A stretch of 64,000 nucleotides of DNA from Antitrichia curtipendula (GCA_951230915.1 OX579637.1:15562001-15626000), one strand, 5' to 3'. Shown: positions 13,228-27,539, numbered from the stretch's first letter. Program-made: numbers and translations. The notes: generated by a model not told the origin, from the sequence alone.

Positions 13228-13409
13228 TAACTATTTGCAACTTGTACGATTTGTGTGAAGTCTCTTTCAAAATGAAATTCTATGACATTTGATGTTTGAC
13301 ACCATTAATGTACAGATTGGACTTATTCTTCTATTCTTTTGAATGGACGTGCGATTGGATTGCAATTACATATCAAATTAGTCTTTGTGGGCATTTAGGT
13401 ACTTGAGGG
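13228..13409 (+). repeat. Variant monomer with 'ttcttctattc' (182 bp)
   Basis: The middle reads 'cttattcttctattcttttg', one base longer than class A and different from class B. The only other monomer with 'ttcttctattc' that I found is at 63597-63778, about 50 kb away. This monomer is also a 'gtcttt' monomer and marks the edge of domain 1. Confidence 0.8.
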
Positions 13410-13771
13410 TAACTATTTGCAACTTGTACGATTTGTGTGAAGTTTCCTTCAAAATGAAATTCTATGACATTTGATGTTTGACACCATTAATGTACAGATT
13501 TGACTTATTCTATATTCTTTTGAATTGACGTGCGATTGGATTGCAATTACATATCAAATTAGTATTTGTGGGCATTTAAGTACTTGAGGGTAACTATTTG
13601 CAACTTGTACGATTTGTGTGAAGTTTCCTTCAAAATGAAATTCTATGACATTTGATGTTTGACACCATTAATGTACAGATTGGACTTATTCTATATTCTT
13701 TTGAATTGACGTGCGATTGGATTGCAATTACATATCAAATTAGTATTTGTGGGCATTTAGGTACTTGAGGG

Positions 13772-14495
13772 TAACTATTTGCAACTTGTACGATTTGTGT
13801 GAAGTTTCCTTCAAAATGAAATTCTATGACATTTGATGTTTGACACCATTAATGTACAGGTTGGACTTATTCTATATTCTTTTGAATGGATGTGCGATTG
13901 GATTGCAATTACATATCAAATTAGTATTTGTGGGCATTTAAGTACTTGAGGGTAACTATTTGCAACTTGTACGATTTGTGTGAAGTTTCCTTCAAAATGA
14001 AATTCTATGACATTTGATGTTTGACACTATTAATGTACAGGTTGGACTTATTCTATATTCTTTTGAATTGACGTGCGATTGGATTGCAATTACATATCAA
14101 ATTAGTATTTGTGGGCATTTAAGTACTTGAGGGTAACTATTTGCAACTTGTACGATTTGTGTGAAGTTTCCTTCAAAATGAAATTCTATGACATTTGATG
14201 TTTGACACCATTAATGTACAGATTGGACTTATTCTATATTCTTTTGAATTGACGTGCGAATGGATTGCAATTACATATCAAATTAGTATTTGTGCGCATT
14301 TAAGTACTTGAGGGTAACTATTTGCAACTTGTACGATTTGTATGAAGTCTCTTTCAAAATGAAATTCTATGACATTTGATGTTTGACACCATTAATGTAC
14401 AGGTTGGACTTATTCTATATTCTTTTGAATGGACGTGCGATTGGATTGCAATTACATATCAAATTAGTCTTTGTGGGCATTTAGGTACTTGAGGG
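13772..14495 (+). repeat. 4-monomer tandem duplication, copy 1
   Basis: The unit ends with a 'gtgcgaatgg' monomer carrying 'gaattgacg' (rare combination) and then a 'gtatgaag' monomer with 'gtcttt' and 'aggtactt'. The offset to copy 2 is 724 bp. The 'cact' state sits in the second monomer here but in the first monomer of copy 2, so copies have exchanged or drifted since. Confidence 0.75.
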
Positions 14496-15219
14496 TAACT
14501 ATTTGCAACTTGTACGATTTGTGTGAAGTTTCCTTCAAAATGAAATTCTATGACATTTGATGTTTGACACTATTAATGTACAGGTTGGACTTATTCTATA
14601 TTCTTTTGAATGGATGTGCGATTGGATTGCAATTACATATCAAATTAGTATTTGTGGGCATTTAAGTACTTGAGGGTAACTATTTGCAACTTGTACGATT
14701 TGTGTGAAGTTTCCTTCAAAATGAAATTCTATGACATTTGATGTTTGACACCATTAATGTACAGGTTGGACTTATTCTATATTCTTTTGAATTGACGTGC
14801 GATTGGATTGCAATTACATATCAAATTAGTATTTGTGGGCATTTAAGTACTTGAGGGTAACTATTTGCAACTTGTACGATTTGTGTGAAGTTTCCTTCAA
14901 AATGAAATTCTATGACATTTGATGTTTGACACCATTAATGTACAGATTGGACTTATTCTATATTCTTTTGAATTGACGTGCGAATGGATTGCAATTACAT
15001 ATCAAATTAGTATTTGTGCGCATTTAAGTACTTGAGGGTAACTATTTGCAACTTGTACGATTTGTATGAAGTCTCTTTCAAAATGAAATTCTATGACATT
15101 TGATGTTTGACACCATTAATGTACAGGTTGGACTTATTCTATATTCTTTTGAATGGACGTGCGATTGGATTGCAATTACATATCAAATTAGTCTTTGTGG
15201 ACATTTAGGTACTTGAGGG
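14496..15219 (+). repeat. 4-monomer tandem duplication, copy 2
   Basis: This copy of 13772-14495 has the same 'gaattgacgtgcgaatgg' monomer (near 14969). A private 'gtggacattt' change is in its final 'gtcttt' monomer (about 15198). Confidence 0.75.
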
Positions 15220-16305
15220 TAACTATTTGCAACTTGTACGATTTGTGTGAAGTTTCCTTCAAAATGAAATTCTATGACATTTGATGTTTGACACCATTAA
15301 TGTACAGATTGGACTTATTCTATATTCTTTTGAATTGACGTGCGATTGGATTGCAATTACATATCAAATTAGTATTTGTGGGCATTTAAGTACTTGAGGG
15401 TAACTATTTGCAACTTGTACGATTTGTGTGAAGTTTCCTTCAAAATGAAATTCTATGACATTTGATGTTTGACACCATTAATGTACAGATTGGACTTATT
15501 CTATATTCTTTTGAATGGACGTGCGATTGGATTGCAATTACATATCAAATTAGTATTTGTGCGCATTTAAGTACTTGAGGGTAACTATTTGCAACTTGTA
15601 CGATTTGTATGAAGTCTCTTTCAAAATGAAATTCTATGACATTTGATGTTTGACACCATTAATGTACAGGTTGGACTTATTCTATATTCTTTTGAATGGA
15701 CGTGCGAATGGATTGCAATTACATATCAAATTAGTATTTGTGGGCATTTAAGTACTTGAGGGTCACTATTTGCAACTTGTACGATTTGTATGAAGTCTCT
15801 TTCAAAATGAAATTCTATGACATTTGATGTTTGACACCATTAATGTACAGGTTGGACTTATTCTATATTCTTTTGAATGGACGTGCGATTGGATTGCAAT
15901 TACATATCAAATTAGTCTTTGTGGGCATTTAGGTACTTGAGGGTAACTATTTGCAACTTGTACGATTTGTGTGAAGTTTCCTTCAAAATGAAATTCTATG
16001 ACATTTGATGTTTGACACCATTAATGTACAGATTTGACTTATTCTATATTCTTTTGAATTGACGTGCGATTGGATTGCAATTACATATCAAATTAGTATT
16101 TGTGGGCATTTAAGTACTTGAGGGTAACTATTTGCAACTTGTACGATTTGTGTGAAGTTTCCTTCAAAATGAAATTCTATGACATTTGATGTTTGACACC
16201 ATTAATGTACAGATTGGACTTATTCTATATTCTTTTGAATTGACGTGCGATTGGATTGCAATTACATATCAAATTAGTATTTGTGGGCATTTAAGTACTT
16301 GAGGG

Positions 16306-18116
16306 TAACTATTTGCAGCTTGTACGATTTGTGTGAAGTCTCTTTCAAAATGAAATTCTATGACATTTGATGTTTGACACTATTAATGTACAGGTTGGAC
16401 TTATTCTATATTCTTTTGAATGGACGTGCGATTGGATTGCAATTACATATCAAATTAGTATTTGTGGGCATTTAGGTACTTGAGGGTAACTATTTGCAAC
16501 TTGTACGATTTGTGTGAAGTTTCCTTCAAAATGAAATTCTATGACATTTGATGTTTGACACCATTAATGTACAGGTTGGACTTATTCTATATTCTTTTGA
16601 ATGGATGTGCGATTGGATTGCAATTACATATCAAATTAGTATTTGTGGGCATTTAAGTACTTGAGGGTAACTATTTGCAACTTGTACGATTTGTGTGAAG
16701 TTTCCTTCAAAATGAAATTCTATGACATTTGATGTTTGACACCATTAATGTACAGGTTGGACTTATTCTATATTCTTTTGAATGGATGTGCGATTGGATT
16801 GCAATTACATATCAAATTAGTATTTGTGGGCATTTAAGTACTTGAGGGTAACTATTTGCAACTTGTACGATTTGTGTGAAGTTTCCTTCAAAATGAAATT
16901 CTATGACATTTGATGTTTGACACCATTAATGTACAGATTGGACCTTATTCCCTATTTTTTGGAATTGACGTGGGATTGGATTGCAATTACATATCAAATT
17001 AGTATTTGTGGGCATTTAAATACTTGAGGGTAACTATTTGCAACTTGTACAATTTGTGTGAAGTTTCCTTCAAAATGAAATTCTATGACATTTGATGTTT
17101 GACACCATTAATGTACAGATTGGACTTATTCTATATTCTTTTGAATGGACGTGCGAATGGATTGCAATTACATATCAAATTAGTATTTGTGGGCATTTAA
17201 GTACTTGAGGGTAACTATTTGCAACTTGTACGATTTGTGTGAAGTTTCCTTCAAAATGAAATTCTATGACATTTGATGTTTGACACCATTAATGTACAGA
17301 TTGGACTTATTCTATATTCTTTTGAATGGACGTGCGAATGGATTGCAATTACATATCAAATTAGTATTTGTGGGCATTTAAGTACTTGAGGGTAACTATT
17401 TGCAACTTGTACGATTTGTGTGAAGTCTCTTTCAAAATGAAATTCTATGACATTTGATGTTTGACACCATTAATGTACAGGTTGGACTTATTCTATATTC
17501 TTTTGAATGGACGTGCGATTGGATTGCAATTACATATCAAATTAGTATTTGTGGGCATTTAAGTACTTGAGGGTCACTATTTGCAACTTGTACAATTTGT
17601 ATGAAGTCTCTTTCAAAATAAAATTCTATGACATTTGATGTTTGACACCATTAATGTACAGGTTGGACTTATTCTATATTCTTTTGAATGGACGTGCGAT
17701 TGGATTGCAATTACATATCAAATTAGTATTTGTGGGCATTTAAGTACTTGAGGGTAACTATTTGCAACTTGTACGATTTGTGTGAAGTTTCCTTCAAAAT
17801 GAAATTCTATGACATTTGATGTTTGACACCATTAATGTACAGATTGGACTTATTCTATATTCTTTTGAATTGACGTGCGATTGGATTGCAATTACATATC
17901 AAATTAGTATTTGTGGGCATTTAAGTACTTGAGGGTAACTATTTGCAACTTGTACGATTTGTGTGAAGTTTCCTTCAAAATGAAATTCTATGACATTTGA
18001 TGTTTGACACCATTAATGTACAGATTGGACTTATTCTATATTCTTTTGAATGGACGTGCAAATGGATTGCAATTACATATCAAATTAGTATTTGTGGGCA
18101 TTTAAGTACTTGAGGG
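16306..18116 (+). repeat. Domain 2 HOR-like unit, 10 monomers
   Basis: The unit opens with a 'cagcttg' and 'cactatt' monomer. It then has two 'ttcctt' monomers with 'gaatggatgtg', a class B monomer with private 'acgtgggattgg' (16969) and 'aaatacttg', a 'gtacaatttg' monomer, two 'gaatgg' types and a 'gggtcac' plus 'aataaaatt' monomer. The same order recurs in the next unit with two monomers fewer. A private 'gacgtgcaaatgg' is at about 18054. Confidence 0.78.
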
Positions 18117-19565
18117 TAACTATTTGCAACTTGTACGATTTGTGTGAAGTCTCTTTTAAAATGAAATTCTATGACATTTGATGTTTGACACTATTAATGT
18201 ACAGGTTGGACTTATTCTATATTCTTTTGAATGGACGTGCGATTGGATTGCAATTACATATCAAATTAGTATTTGTGGGCATTTAGGTACTTGAGGGTAA
18301 CTATTTGCAACTTGTACGATTTGTGTGAAGTTTCCTTCAAAATGAAATTCTATGACATTTGATGTTTGACACCATTAATGTACAGGTTGGACTTATTCTA
18401 TATTCTTTTGAATGGATGTGCGATTGGATTGCAATTACATATCAAATTAGTATTTGTGGGCATTTAAGTACTTGAGGGTAACTATTTGCAACTTGTACGA
18501 TTTGTGTGAAGTTTCCTTCAAAATGAAATTCTATGACATTTGATGTTTGACACCATTAATGTACAGATTGGACCTTATTCCCTATTTTTTGGAATTGACG
18601 TGGGATTGGATTGCAATTACATATCAAATTAGTATTTGTGGGCATTTAAATACTTGAGGGTAACTATTTGCAACTTGTACAATTTGTGTGAAGTTTCCTT
18701 CAAAATGAAATTCTATGACATTTGATGTTTGACACCATTAATGTACAGATTGGACTTATTCTATATTCTTTTGAATGGACGTGCGAATGGATTGCAATTA
18801 CATATCAAATTAGTATTTGTGGGCATTTAAGTACTTGAGGGTAACTATTTGCAACTTGTACGATTTGTGTGAAGTTTCCTTCAAAATGAAATTCTATGAC
18901 ATTTGATGTTTGACACCATTAATGTACAGATTGGACTTATTCTATATTCTTTTGAATGGACGTGCGAATGGATTGCAATTACATATCAAATTAGTATTTG
19001 TGGGCATTTAAGTACTTGAGGGTCACTATTTGCAACTTGTACGATTTGTATGAAGTCTCTTTCAAAATAAAATTCTATGACATTTGATGTTTGACACCAT
19101 TAATGTACAGGTTGGACTTATTCTATATTCTTTTGAATGGACGTGCGATTGGATTGCAATTACATATCAAATTAGTATTTGTGGGCATTTAAGTACTTGA
19201 GGGTAACTATTTGCAACTTGTACGATTTGTGTGAAGTTTCCTTCAAAATGAAATTCTATGACATTTGATGTTTGACACCATTAATGTACAGATTGGACTT
19301 ATTCTATATTCTTTTGAATTGACGTGCGATTGGATTGCAATTACATATCAAATTAGTATTTGTGGGCATTTAAGTACTTGAGGGTAACTATTTGCAACTT
19401 GTACGATTTGTGTGAAGTTTCCTTCAAAATGAAATTCTATGACATTTGATGTTTGACACCATTAATGTACAGATTGGACTTATTCTATATTCTTTTGAAT
19501 TGACGTGCGATTGGATTGCAATTACATATCAAATTAGTATTTGTGGGCATTTAAGTACTTGAGGG
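18117..19565 (+). repeat. Domain 2 HOR-like unit, 8 monomers
   Basis: This repeats the order of 16306-18116 and includes the same private 'acgtgggattgg' class B monomer (18599), exactly 1,630 bp after the first. One of the two 'gaatggatgtg' monomers and the 'tctcttt' monomer before the 'gggtcac' monomer are missing, so length change occurred by loss or gain of single monomers inside the unit. The opening monomer has 'caacttg' with 'tctcttttaa' rather than 'cagcttg'. Confidence 0.76.
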
Positions 19566-20286
19566 TAACTATTTGCAGCTTGTACGATTTGTGTGAAGTC
19601 TCTTTCAAAATGAAATTCTATGACATTTGATGTTTGACACTATTAATGTACAGGTTGGACTTATTCTATATTCTTTTGAATGGACGTGCGATTGGATTGC
19701 AATTACATATCAAATTAGTATTTGTGGGCATTTAGGTACTTGAGGGTAACTATTTGCAACTTGTACGATTTGTGTGAAGTTTCCTTCAAAATGAAATTCT
19801 ATGACATTTGATGTTTGACACCATTAATGTACAGGTTGGACTTATTCTATATTCTTTTGAATGGATGTGCGATTGGATTGCAATTACATATCAAATTAGT
19901 ATTTGTGGGCATTTAAGTACTTGAGGGTAACTATTTGCAACTTGTACGATTTGTGTGAAGTTTCCTTCAAAATGAAATTCTATGACATTTGATGTTTGAC
20001 ACCATTAATGTACAGATTGGACCTTATTCCCTATTTTTTGGAATTGACGTGCGATTGGATTGCAATTACATATCAAATTAGTATTTGTGGGCATTTAAAT
20101 ACTTGAGGGTGACTATTTGCAACTTGTACAATTTGTGTGAAGTTTCCTTCAAAATGAAATTCTATGACATTTGATGTTTGACACCATTAATGTACAGATT
20201 GGACCTTATTCCCTATTTTTTGGAATTGACGTGCGATTGGATTGCAATTACATATCAAATTAGTATTTGTGGGCATTTAAGTACTT
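19566..20286 (+). repeat. Domain 2 HOR-like unit, partial third copy
   Basis: It begins again with the 'cagcttg' and 'cactatt' monomer, a 'gaatggatgtg' monomer, and a class B monomer with 'aaatacttg'. That class B monomer lacks the 'acgtggg' change. A 'gtacaatttg' monomer follows, here with 'gggtgac' and a class B middle instead of class A, so the copy diverges within its fourth monomer. Confidence 0.65.
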
Positions 20287-21676
20287 GAGGGTAACTATTT
20301 GCAACTTGTACGATTTGTGTGAAGTTTCCTTCAAAATGAAATTCTATGACATTTGATGTTTGACACCATTAATGTACAGATTGGACTTATTCTATATTCT
20401 TTTGAATGGACGTGCGATTGGATTGCAATTACATATCAAATTAGTATTTGTGGGCATTTAAGTACTTGAGGGTAACTATTTGCAACTTGTACGATTTGTG
20501 TGAAGTTTCCTTCAAAATGAAATTCTATGACATTTGATGTTTGACACCATTAATGTACAGATTGGACTTATTCTATATTCTTTTGAATTGACGTGCGATT
20601 GGATTGCAATTACATATCAAATTAGTATTTGTGGGCATTTAAATACTTGAGGGTAACTATTTGCAACTTGTACGATTTGTGTGAAGTCTCTTTCAAAATG
20701 AAATTCTATGACATTTGATGTTTGACACCATTAATGTACAGGTTGGACTTATTCTATATTCTTTTGAATGGACGTGCGATTGGATTGCAATTACATATCA
20801 AATTAGTATTTGTGGGCATTTAAGTACTTGAGGATAACTATTTGCAGCTTGTACGATTTGTGTGAAGTCTCTTTCAAAATGAAATTCTATGACATTTGAT
20901 GTTTGACACTATTAATGTACAGGTTGGACTTATTCTATATTCTTTTGAATGGACGTGCGATTGGATTGCAATTACATATCAAATTAGTATTTGTGGGCAT
21001 TTAGGTACTTGAGGGTAACTATTTGCAACTTGTACGATTTGTGTGAAGTTTCCTTCAAAATGAAATTCTATGACATTTGATGTTTGACACCATTAATGTA
21101 CAGATTGGACTTATTCTATATTCTTTTGAATGGACGTGCGATTGGATTGCAATTACATATCAAATTAGTATTTGTGGGCATTTAAGTACTTGAGGGTAAC
21201 TATTTGCAACTTGTACGATTTGTGTGAAGTTTCCTTCAAAATGAAATTCTATGACATTTGATGTTTGACACCATTAATGTACAGATTTGACTTATTCTAT
21301 ATTCTTTTGAATTGACGTGCGATTGGATTGCAATTACATATCAAATTAGTATTTGTGGGCATTTAAGTACTTGAGGGTAACTATTTGCAGCTTGTACGAT
21401 TTGTGTGAAGTCTCTTTCAAAATGAAATTCTATGACATTTGATGTTTGACACTATTAACGTACAGGTTGGACTTATTCTATATTCTTTTGAATGGACGTG
21501 CGATTGGATTGCAATTACATATCAAATTAGTATTTGTGGGCATTTAAGTACTTGAGGGTAAGTATTTGCAACTTGTACGATTTGTGTGAAGTTTCCTTCA
21601 AAATGAAATTCTATGACATTTGATGTTTGACACCATTAATGTACAGATTGGACCTTATTCCCTATTTTTTGGAATT

Positions 21677-21682
21677 CACGTG
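21677..21682. other. CACGTG hexamer created in domain 3 class B monomers
   Basis: A g-to-c change in 'aattgacgtg' gives 'aattcacgtg', producing the palindrome CACGTG. Ten such sites occur at 21677, 22221, 23127, 23671, 25120, 25483, 26570, 26923, 27839 and 28383, all in domain 3. CACGTG is the core of E-box and G-box sites bound by bHLH and bZIP factors, but six-base matches are common and there is no evidence of use here. The same monomers also carry 'ttatatatc'. Confidence 0.7.
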
Positions 21683-23371
21683 CGATTGGATTGCAATTAT
21701 ATATCAAATTAATATTTGTGCGCATTTAAGTACTTGAGGGTAACTATTTGCAACTTGTACGATTTGTGTGAAGTTTCCTTCAAAATGAAATTCTATGACA
21801 TTTGATGTTTGACACCATTAATGTACAGATTGGACTTATTCTATATTCTTTTGAATGGACGTGCGAATGGATTGCAATTACATATCAAATTAGTATTTGT
21901 GGGCATTTAAGTACTTGAGGGTAACTATTTGCAACTTGTACGATTTGTGTGAAGTCTCTTTCAAAATGAAATTCTATGACATTTGATGTTTGACACCATT
22001 AATGTACAGGTTGGACTTATTCTATATTCTTTTGAATGGACGTGCGATTGGATTGCAATTACATATCAAATTAGTATTTGTGGGCATTTAAGTACTTGAG
22101 GGTAAGTATTTGCAACTTGTACGATTTGTGTGAAGTTTCCTTCAAAATGAAATTCTATGACATTTGATGTTTGACACCATTAATGTACAGATTGGACCTT
22201 ATTCCCTATTTTTTGGATTTCACGTGCGATTGGATTGCAATCATATATCAAATTAATATTTGTGCGCATTTAAGTACTTGAGGGTAACTATTTGCAACTT
22301 GTACGATTTGTGTGAAGTTTCCTTCAAAATGAAATTCTATGACATTTGATGTTTGACACCATTAATGTACAGGTTGGACTTATTCTATATTCTTTTGAAT
22401 GGACGTGCGATTGGATTGCAATTACATATCAAATTAGTCTTTCTGGGCATTTAGGTACTTGAGGGTAACTATTTGCAACTTGTACGATTTGTGTGAAGTT
22501 TCCTTCAAAATGAAATTCTATGACATTTGATGTTTGACACCATTAATGTACAGATCTGACTTATTCTATATTCTTTTGAATGGACGTGCGATTGGATTGC
22601 AATTACATATCAAATTAGTATTTGTGGGCATTTAAGTACTTGAGGGTAACTATTTGCAACTTGTACGATTTGTGTGAAGTTTCCTTCAAAATGAAATTCT
22701 ATGACATTTGATGTTTGACACCATTAATGTACAGATTTGACTTATTCTATATTCTTTTGAATTGACGTGCGATTGGATTGCAATTACATATCAAATTAGT
22801 ATTTGTGGGCATTTAAGTACTTGAGGGTAACTATTTGCAGCTTGTACGATTTGTGTGAAGTCTCTTTCAAAATGAAATTCTATGACATTTGATGTTTGAC
22901 ACTATTAACGTACAGGTTGGACTTATTCTATATTCTTTTGAATGGACGTGCGATTGGATTGCAATTACATATCAAATTAGTATTTGTGGGCATTTAAGTA
23001 CTTGAGGGTAAGTATTTGCAACTTGTACGATTTGTGTGAAGTTTCCTTCAAAATGAAATTCTATGACATTTGATGTTTGACACCATTAATGTACAGATTG
23101 GACCTTATTCCCTATTTTTTGGAATTCACGTGCGATTGGATTGCAATTATATATCAAATTAATATTTGTGCGCATTTAAGTACTTGAGGGTAACTATTTG
23201 CAACTTGTACGATTTGTGTGAAGTTTCCTTCAAAATGAAATTCTATGACATTTGATGTTTGACACCATTAATGTACAGATTTGACTTATTCTATATTCTT
23301 TTGAATTGACGTGCGATTGGATTGCAATTACATATCAAATTAGTATTTGTGGGCATTTAAGTACTTGAGGG

Positions 23372-24820
23372 TAACTATTTGCAGCTTGTACGATTTGTGT
23401 GAAGTCTCTTTCAAAATGAAATTCTATGACATTTGATGTTTGACACTATTAACGTACAGGTTGGACTTATTCTATATTCTTTTGAATGGACGTGCGATTG
23501 GATTGCAATTACATATCAAATTAGTATTTGTGGGCATTTAAGTACTTGAGGGTAAGTATTTGCAACTTGTACGATTTGTGTGAAGTTTCCTTCAAAATGA
23601 AATTCTATGACATTTGATGTTTGACACCATTAATGTACAGATTGGACCTTATTCCCTATTTTTTGGAATTCACGTGCGATTGGATTGCAATTATATATCA
23701 AATTAATATTTGTGCGCATTTAAGTACTTGAGGGTAACTATTTGCAACTTGTACGATTTGTGTGAAGTTTCCTTCAAAATGAAATTCTATGACATTTGAT
23801 GTTTGACACCATTAATGTACAGATTGGACTTATTCTATATTCTTTTGAATGGACGTGCGAATGGATTGCAATTACATATCAAATTAGTATTTGTGGGCAT
23901 TTAAGTACTTGAGGGTAAGTATTTGCAACTTGTACGATTTGTGTGAAGTCTCTTTCAAAATGAAATTCTATGACATTTGATGTTTGACACCATTAATGTA
24001 CAGGTTGGACTTATTCTATATTCTTTTGAATGGACGTGCGATTGGATTGCAATTACATATCAAATTAGTATTTGTGGGCATTTAAGTACTTGAGGGTAAG
24101 TATTTGCAACTTGTACGATTTGTGTGAAGTTTCCTTCAAAATGAAATTCTATGACATTTGATGTTTGACACCATTAATGTACAGGTTGGACTTATTCTAT
24201 ATTCTTTTGAATGGATGTGCGATTGGATTGCAATTACATATCAAATTAGTATTTGTGGGCATTTAAATACTTGAGGGTAACTATTTGCAACTTGTACGAT
24301 TTGTGTGAAGTTTCCTTCAAAATGAAATTCTATGACATTTGATGTTTGACACCATTAATGTACAGGTTGGACTTATTCTATATTCTTTTGAATGGACGTG
24401 CGATTGGATTGCAATTACATATCAAATTAGTCTTTCTGGGCATTTAGGTACTTGAGGGTAACTATTTGCAACTTGTACGATTTGTGTGAAGTTTCCTTCA
24501 AAATGAAATTCTATGACATTTGATGTTTGACACCATTAATGTACAGATCTGACTTATTCTATATTCTTTTGAATGGACGTGCGATTGGATTGCAATTACA
24601 TATCAAATTAGTATTTGTGGGCATTTAAGTACTTGAGGGTAACTATTTGCAACTTGTACGATTTGTGTGAAGTTTCCTTCAAAATGAAATTCTATGACAT
24701 TTGATGTTTGACACCATTAATGTACAGATTTGACTTATTCTATATTCTTTTGAATTGACGTGCGATTGGATTGCAATTACATATCAAATTAGTATTTGTG
24801 GGCATTTAAGTACTTGAGGG
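23372..24820 (+). repeat. 8-monomer HOR unit (1,449 bp)
   Basis: A complete unit between two 'cactattaacg' monomers. In order it has the 'aacg' monomer, the 'ttcacgtg' class B monomer, a 'gaatgg' monomer, a 'gggtaag' monomer, a 'gggtaag' and 'gaatggatgtg' monomer, a 'gtctttctggg' monomer, an 'agatctgac' monomer, and an 'agatttgac' plus 'gaattgacg' monomer. Confidence 0.75.
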
Positions 24821-26270
24821 TAACTATTTGCAGCTTGTACGATTTGTGTGAAGTCTCTTTCAAAATGAAATTCTATGACATTTGATGTTTGACACTATTA
24901 ACGTACAGGTTGGACTTATTCTATATTCTTTTGAATGGACGTGCGATTGGATTGCAATTACATATCAAATTAGTATTTGTGGGCATTTAAGTACTTGAGG
25001 GTAAGTATTTGCAACTTGTACGATTTGTGTGAAGTTTCCTTCAAAATGAAATTCTATGACATTTGATGTTTGACACCATTAATGTACAGATTGGACCTTA
25101 TTCCATATTTTTTGGAATTCACGTGCGATTGGATTGCAATTATATATCAAATTAATATTTGTGCGCATTTAAGTACTTGAGGGTAACTATTTGCAACTTG
25201 TACGATTTGTGTGAAGTTTCCTTCAAAATGAAATTCTATGACATTTGATGTTTGACACCATTAATGTACAGGTTGGACTTATTCTATATTCTTTTGAATG
25301 GACGTGCGATTGGATTGCAATTACATATCAAATTAGTATTTGTGGGCATTTAAGTACTTGAGGGTAAGTATTTGCAACTTGTACGATTTGTGTGAAGTTT
25401 CCTTCAAAATGAAATTCTATGACATTTGATGTTTGACACCATTAATGTACAGATTGGACCTTATTCCCTATTTTTTGGATTTCACGTGCGATTGGATTGC
25501 AATTATATATCAAATTAGTATTTGTGCGCATTTAAGTACTTGAGGGTAACTATTTGCAACTTGTACGATTTGTGTGAAGTTTCCTTCAAAATGAAATTCT
25601 ATGACATTTGATGTTTGACACCATTAATGTACAGGTTGGACTTATTCTATATTCTTTTGAATGGACGTGCGATTGGATTGCAATTACATATCAAATTAGT
25701 CTTTGTGGGCATTTAGGTACTTGAGGGTAACTATTTGCAACTTGTACGATTTGTGTGAAGTTTCCTTCAAAATGAAATTCTATGACATTTGATGTTTGAC
25801 ACCATTAATGTACAGATCTGACTTATTCTATATTCTTTTGAATGGACGTGCGATTGGATTGCAATTACATATCAAATTAGTATTTGTGGGCATTTAAGTA
25901 CTTGAGGGTAACTATTTGCAACTTGTACGATTTGTGTGAAGTTTCCTTCAAAATGAAATTCTATGACATTTGATGTTTGACACCATTAATGTACAGGTTG
26001 GACTTATTCTATATTCTTTTGAATGGACGTGCGATTGGATTGCAATTACATATCAAATTAGTATTTGTGGGCATTTAGGTACTTGAGGGTAACTATTTGC
26101 AACTTGTACGATTTGTGTGAAGTTTCCTTCAAAATGAAATTCTATGACATTTGATGTTTGACACCATTAATGTACAGATTTGACTTATTCTATATTCTTT
26201 TGAATTGACGTGCGATTGGATTGCAATTACATATCAAATTAGTATTTGTGGGCATTTAAGTACTTGAGGG
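24821..26270 (+). repeat. 8-monomer HOR unit (1,450 bp)
   Basis: The next unit starts with the same 'aacg' and 'ttcacgtg' pair, the second monomer now with 'attccatatt' instead of 'attccctatt'. A second class B monomer with 'ggatttcacgtg' (25478) occurs in its fourth position. The 'attccatatt' change is shared with the following two units, giving a relative order of copying. Confidence 0.72.
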
Positions 26271-27539
26271 TAACTATTTGCAGCTTGTACGATTTGTGTG
26301 AAGTCTCTTTCAAAATGAAATTCTATGACATTTGATGTTTGACACTATTAACGTACAGGTTGGACTTATTCTATATTCTTTTGAATGGACGTGCGATTGG
26401 ATTGCAATTACATATCAAATTAGTATTTGTGGGCATTTAAATACTTGAGGGTAAGTATTTGCAACTTGTACGATTTGTGTGAAGTTTCCTTCAAAATGAA
26501 ATTCTATGACATTTGATGTTTGACACCATTAATGTACAGATTGGACCTTATTCCATATTTTTTGGAATTCACGTGCGATTGGATTGCAATTATATATCAA
26601 ATTAATATTTGTGCGCATTTAAGTACTTGAGGGTAACTATTTGCAACTTGTACGATTTGTGTGAAGTTTCCTTCAAAATGAAATTCTATGACATTTGATG
26701 TTTGACACCATTAATGTACAGGTTGGACTTATTCTATATTCTTTTGAATGGACGTGCGATTGGATTGCAATTACATATCAAATTAGTATTTGTGGGCATT
26801 TAAGTACTTGAGGGTAAGTATTTGCAACTTGTACGATTTGTGTGAAGTTTCCTTCAAAATGAAATTCTATGACATTTGATGTTTGACACCATTAATGTAC
26901 AGATTGGACCTTATTCCCTATTTTTTGGATTTCACGTGCGATTGGATTGCAATTATATATCAAATTAATATTTGTGCGCATTTAAGTACTTGAGGGTAAC
27001 TATTTGCAACTTGTACGATTTGTGTGAAGTTTCCTTCAAAATGAAATTCTATGACATTTGATGTTTGACACCATTAATGTACAGGTTGGACTTATTCTAT
27101 ATTCTTTTGAATGGACGTGCGATTGGATTGCAATTACATATCAAATTAGTCTTTGTGGGCATTTAGGTACTTGAGGGTAACTATTTGCAACTTGTACGAT
27201 TTGTGTGAAGTTTCCTTCAAAATGAAATTCTATGACATTTGATGTTTGACACCATTAATGTACAGATTGGACTTATTCTATATTCTTTTGAATGGACGTG
27301 CGATTGGATTGCAATTACATATCAAATTAGTATTTGTGGGCATTTAAGTACTTGAGGGTAACTATTTGCAACTTGTACGATTTGTGTGAAGTTTCCTTCA
27401 AAATGAAATTCTATGACATTTGATGTTTGACACCATTAATGTACAGATTTGACTTATTCTATATTCTTTTGAATGGACGTGCGATTGGATTGCAATTACA
27501 TATCAAATTAGTATTTGTGGGCATTTAAGTACTTGAGGG
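26271..27539 (+). repeat. 7-monomer HOR unit (1,269 bp)
   Basis: The unit resembles 24821-26270 but is one monomer shorter. It keeps 'attccatatt' and the 'ggatttcacgtg' monomer (26918). Its 'agatctgac' monomer is back to 'agattggac' (near 27263), consistent with conversion or copying from a neighbour. Confidence 0.7.

Larger units (their letters stand above)
1..13409 (+). repeat. Domain 1: irregular HOR anchored on linked 'gtcttt' / 'ggatcgg' monomers
   Basis: A recurring order is visible: a class B 'ggatcgg' monomer (A), a 'ttcctt' monomer with 'gaatgg' (B), a 'tctcttt' monomer (C), a 'gtatgaag' monomer with 'aataaaatt' (D), one or more 'ttcctt' monomers, and a monomer ending 'gtctttgtgggcatttaggt' (F), after which A returns. 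A monomers start at 1, 2175, 3805, 4711, 7065, 8153, 9059, 9784, 10872 and 11960. Spacings are 12, 9, 5, 13, 6, 5, 4, 6 and 6 monomers, so the HOR is not regular. From 13,410 on, F is followed by a different monomer ('ttcctt', no 'ggatcgg'), which sets the right edge of this domain. Confidence 0.82.
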
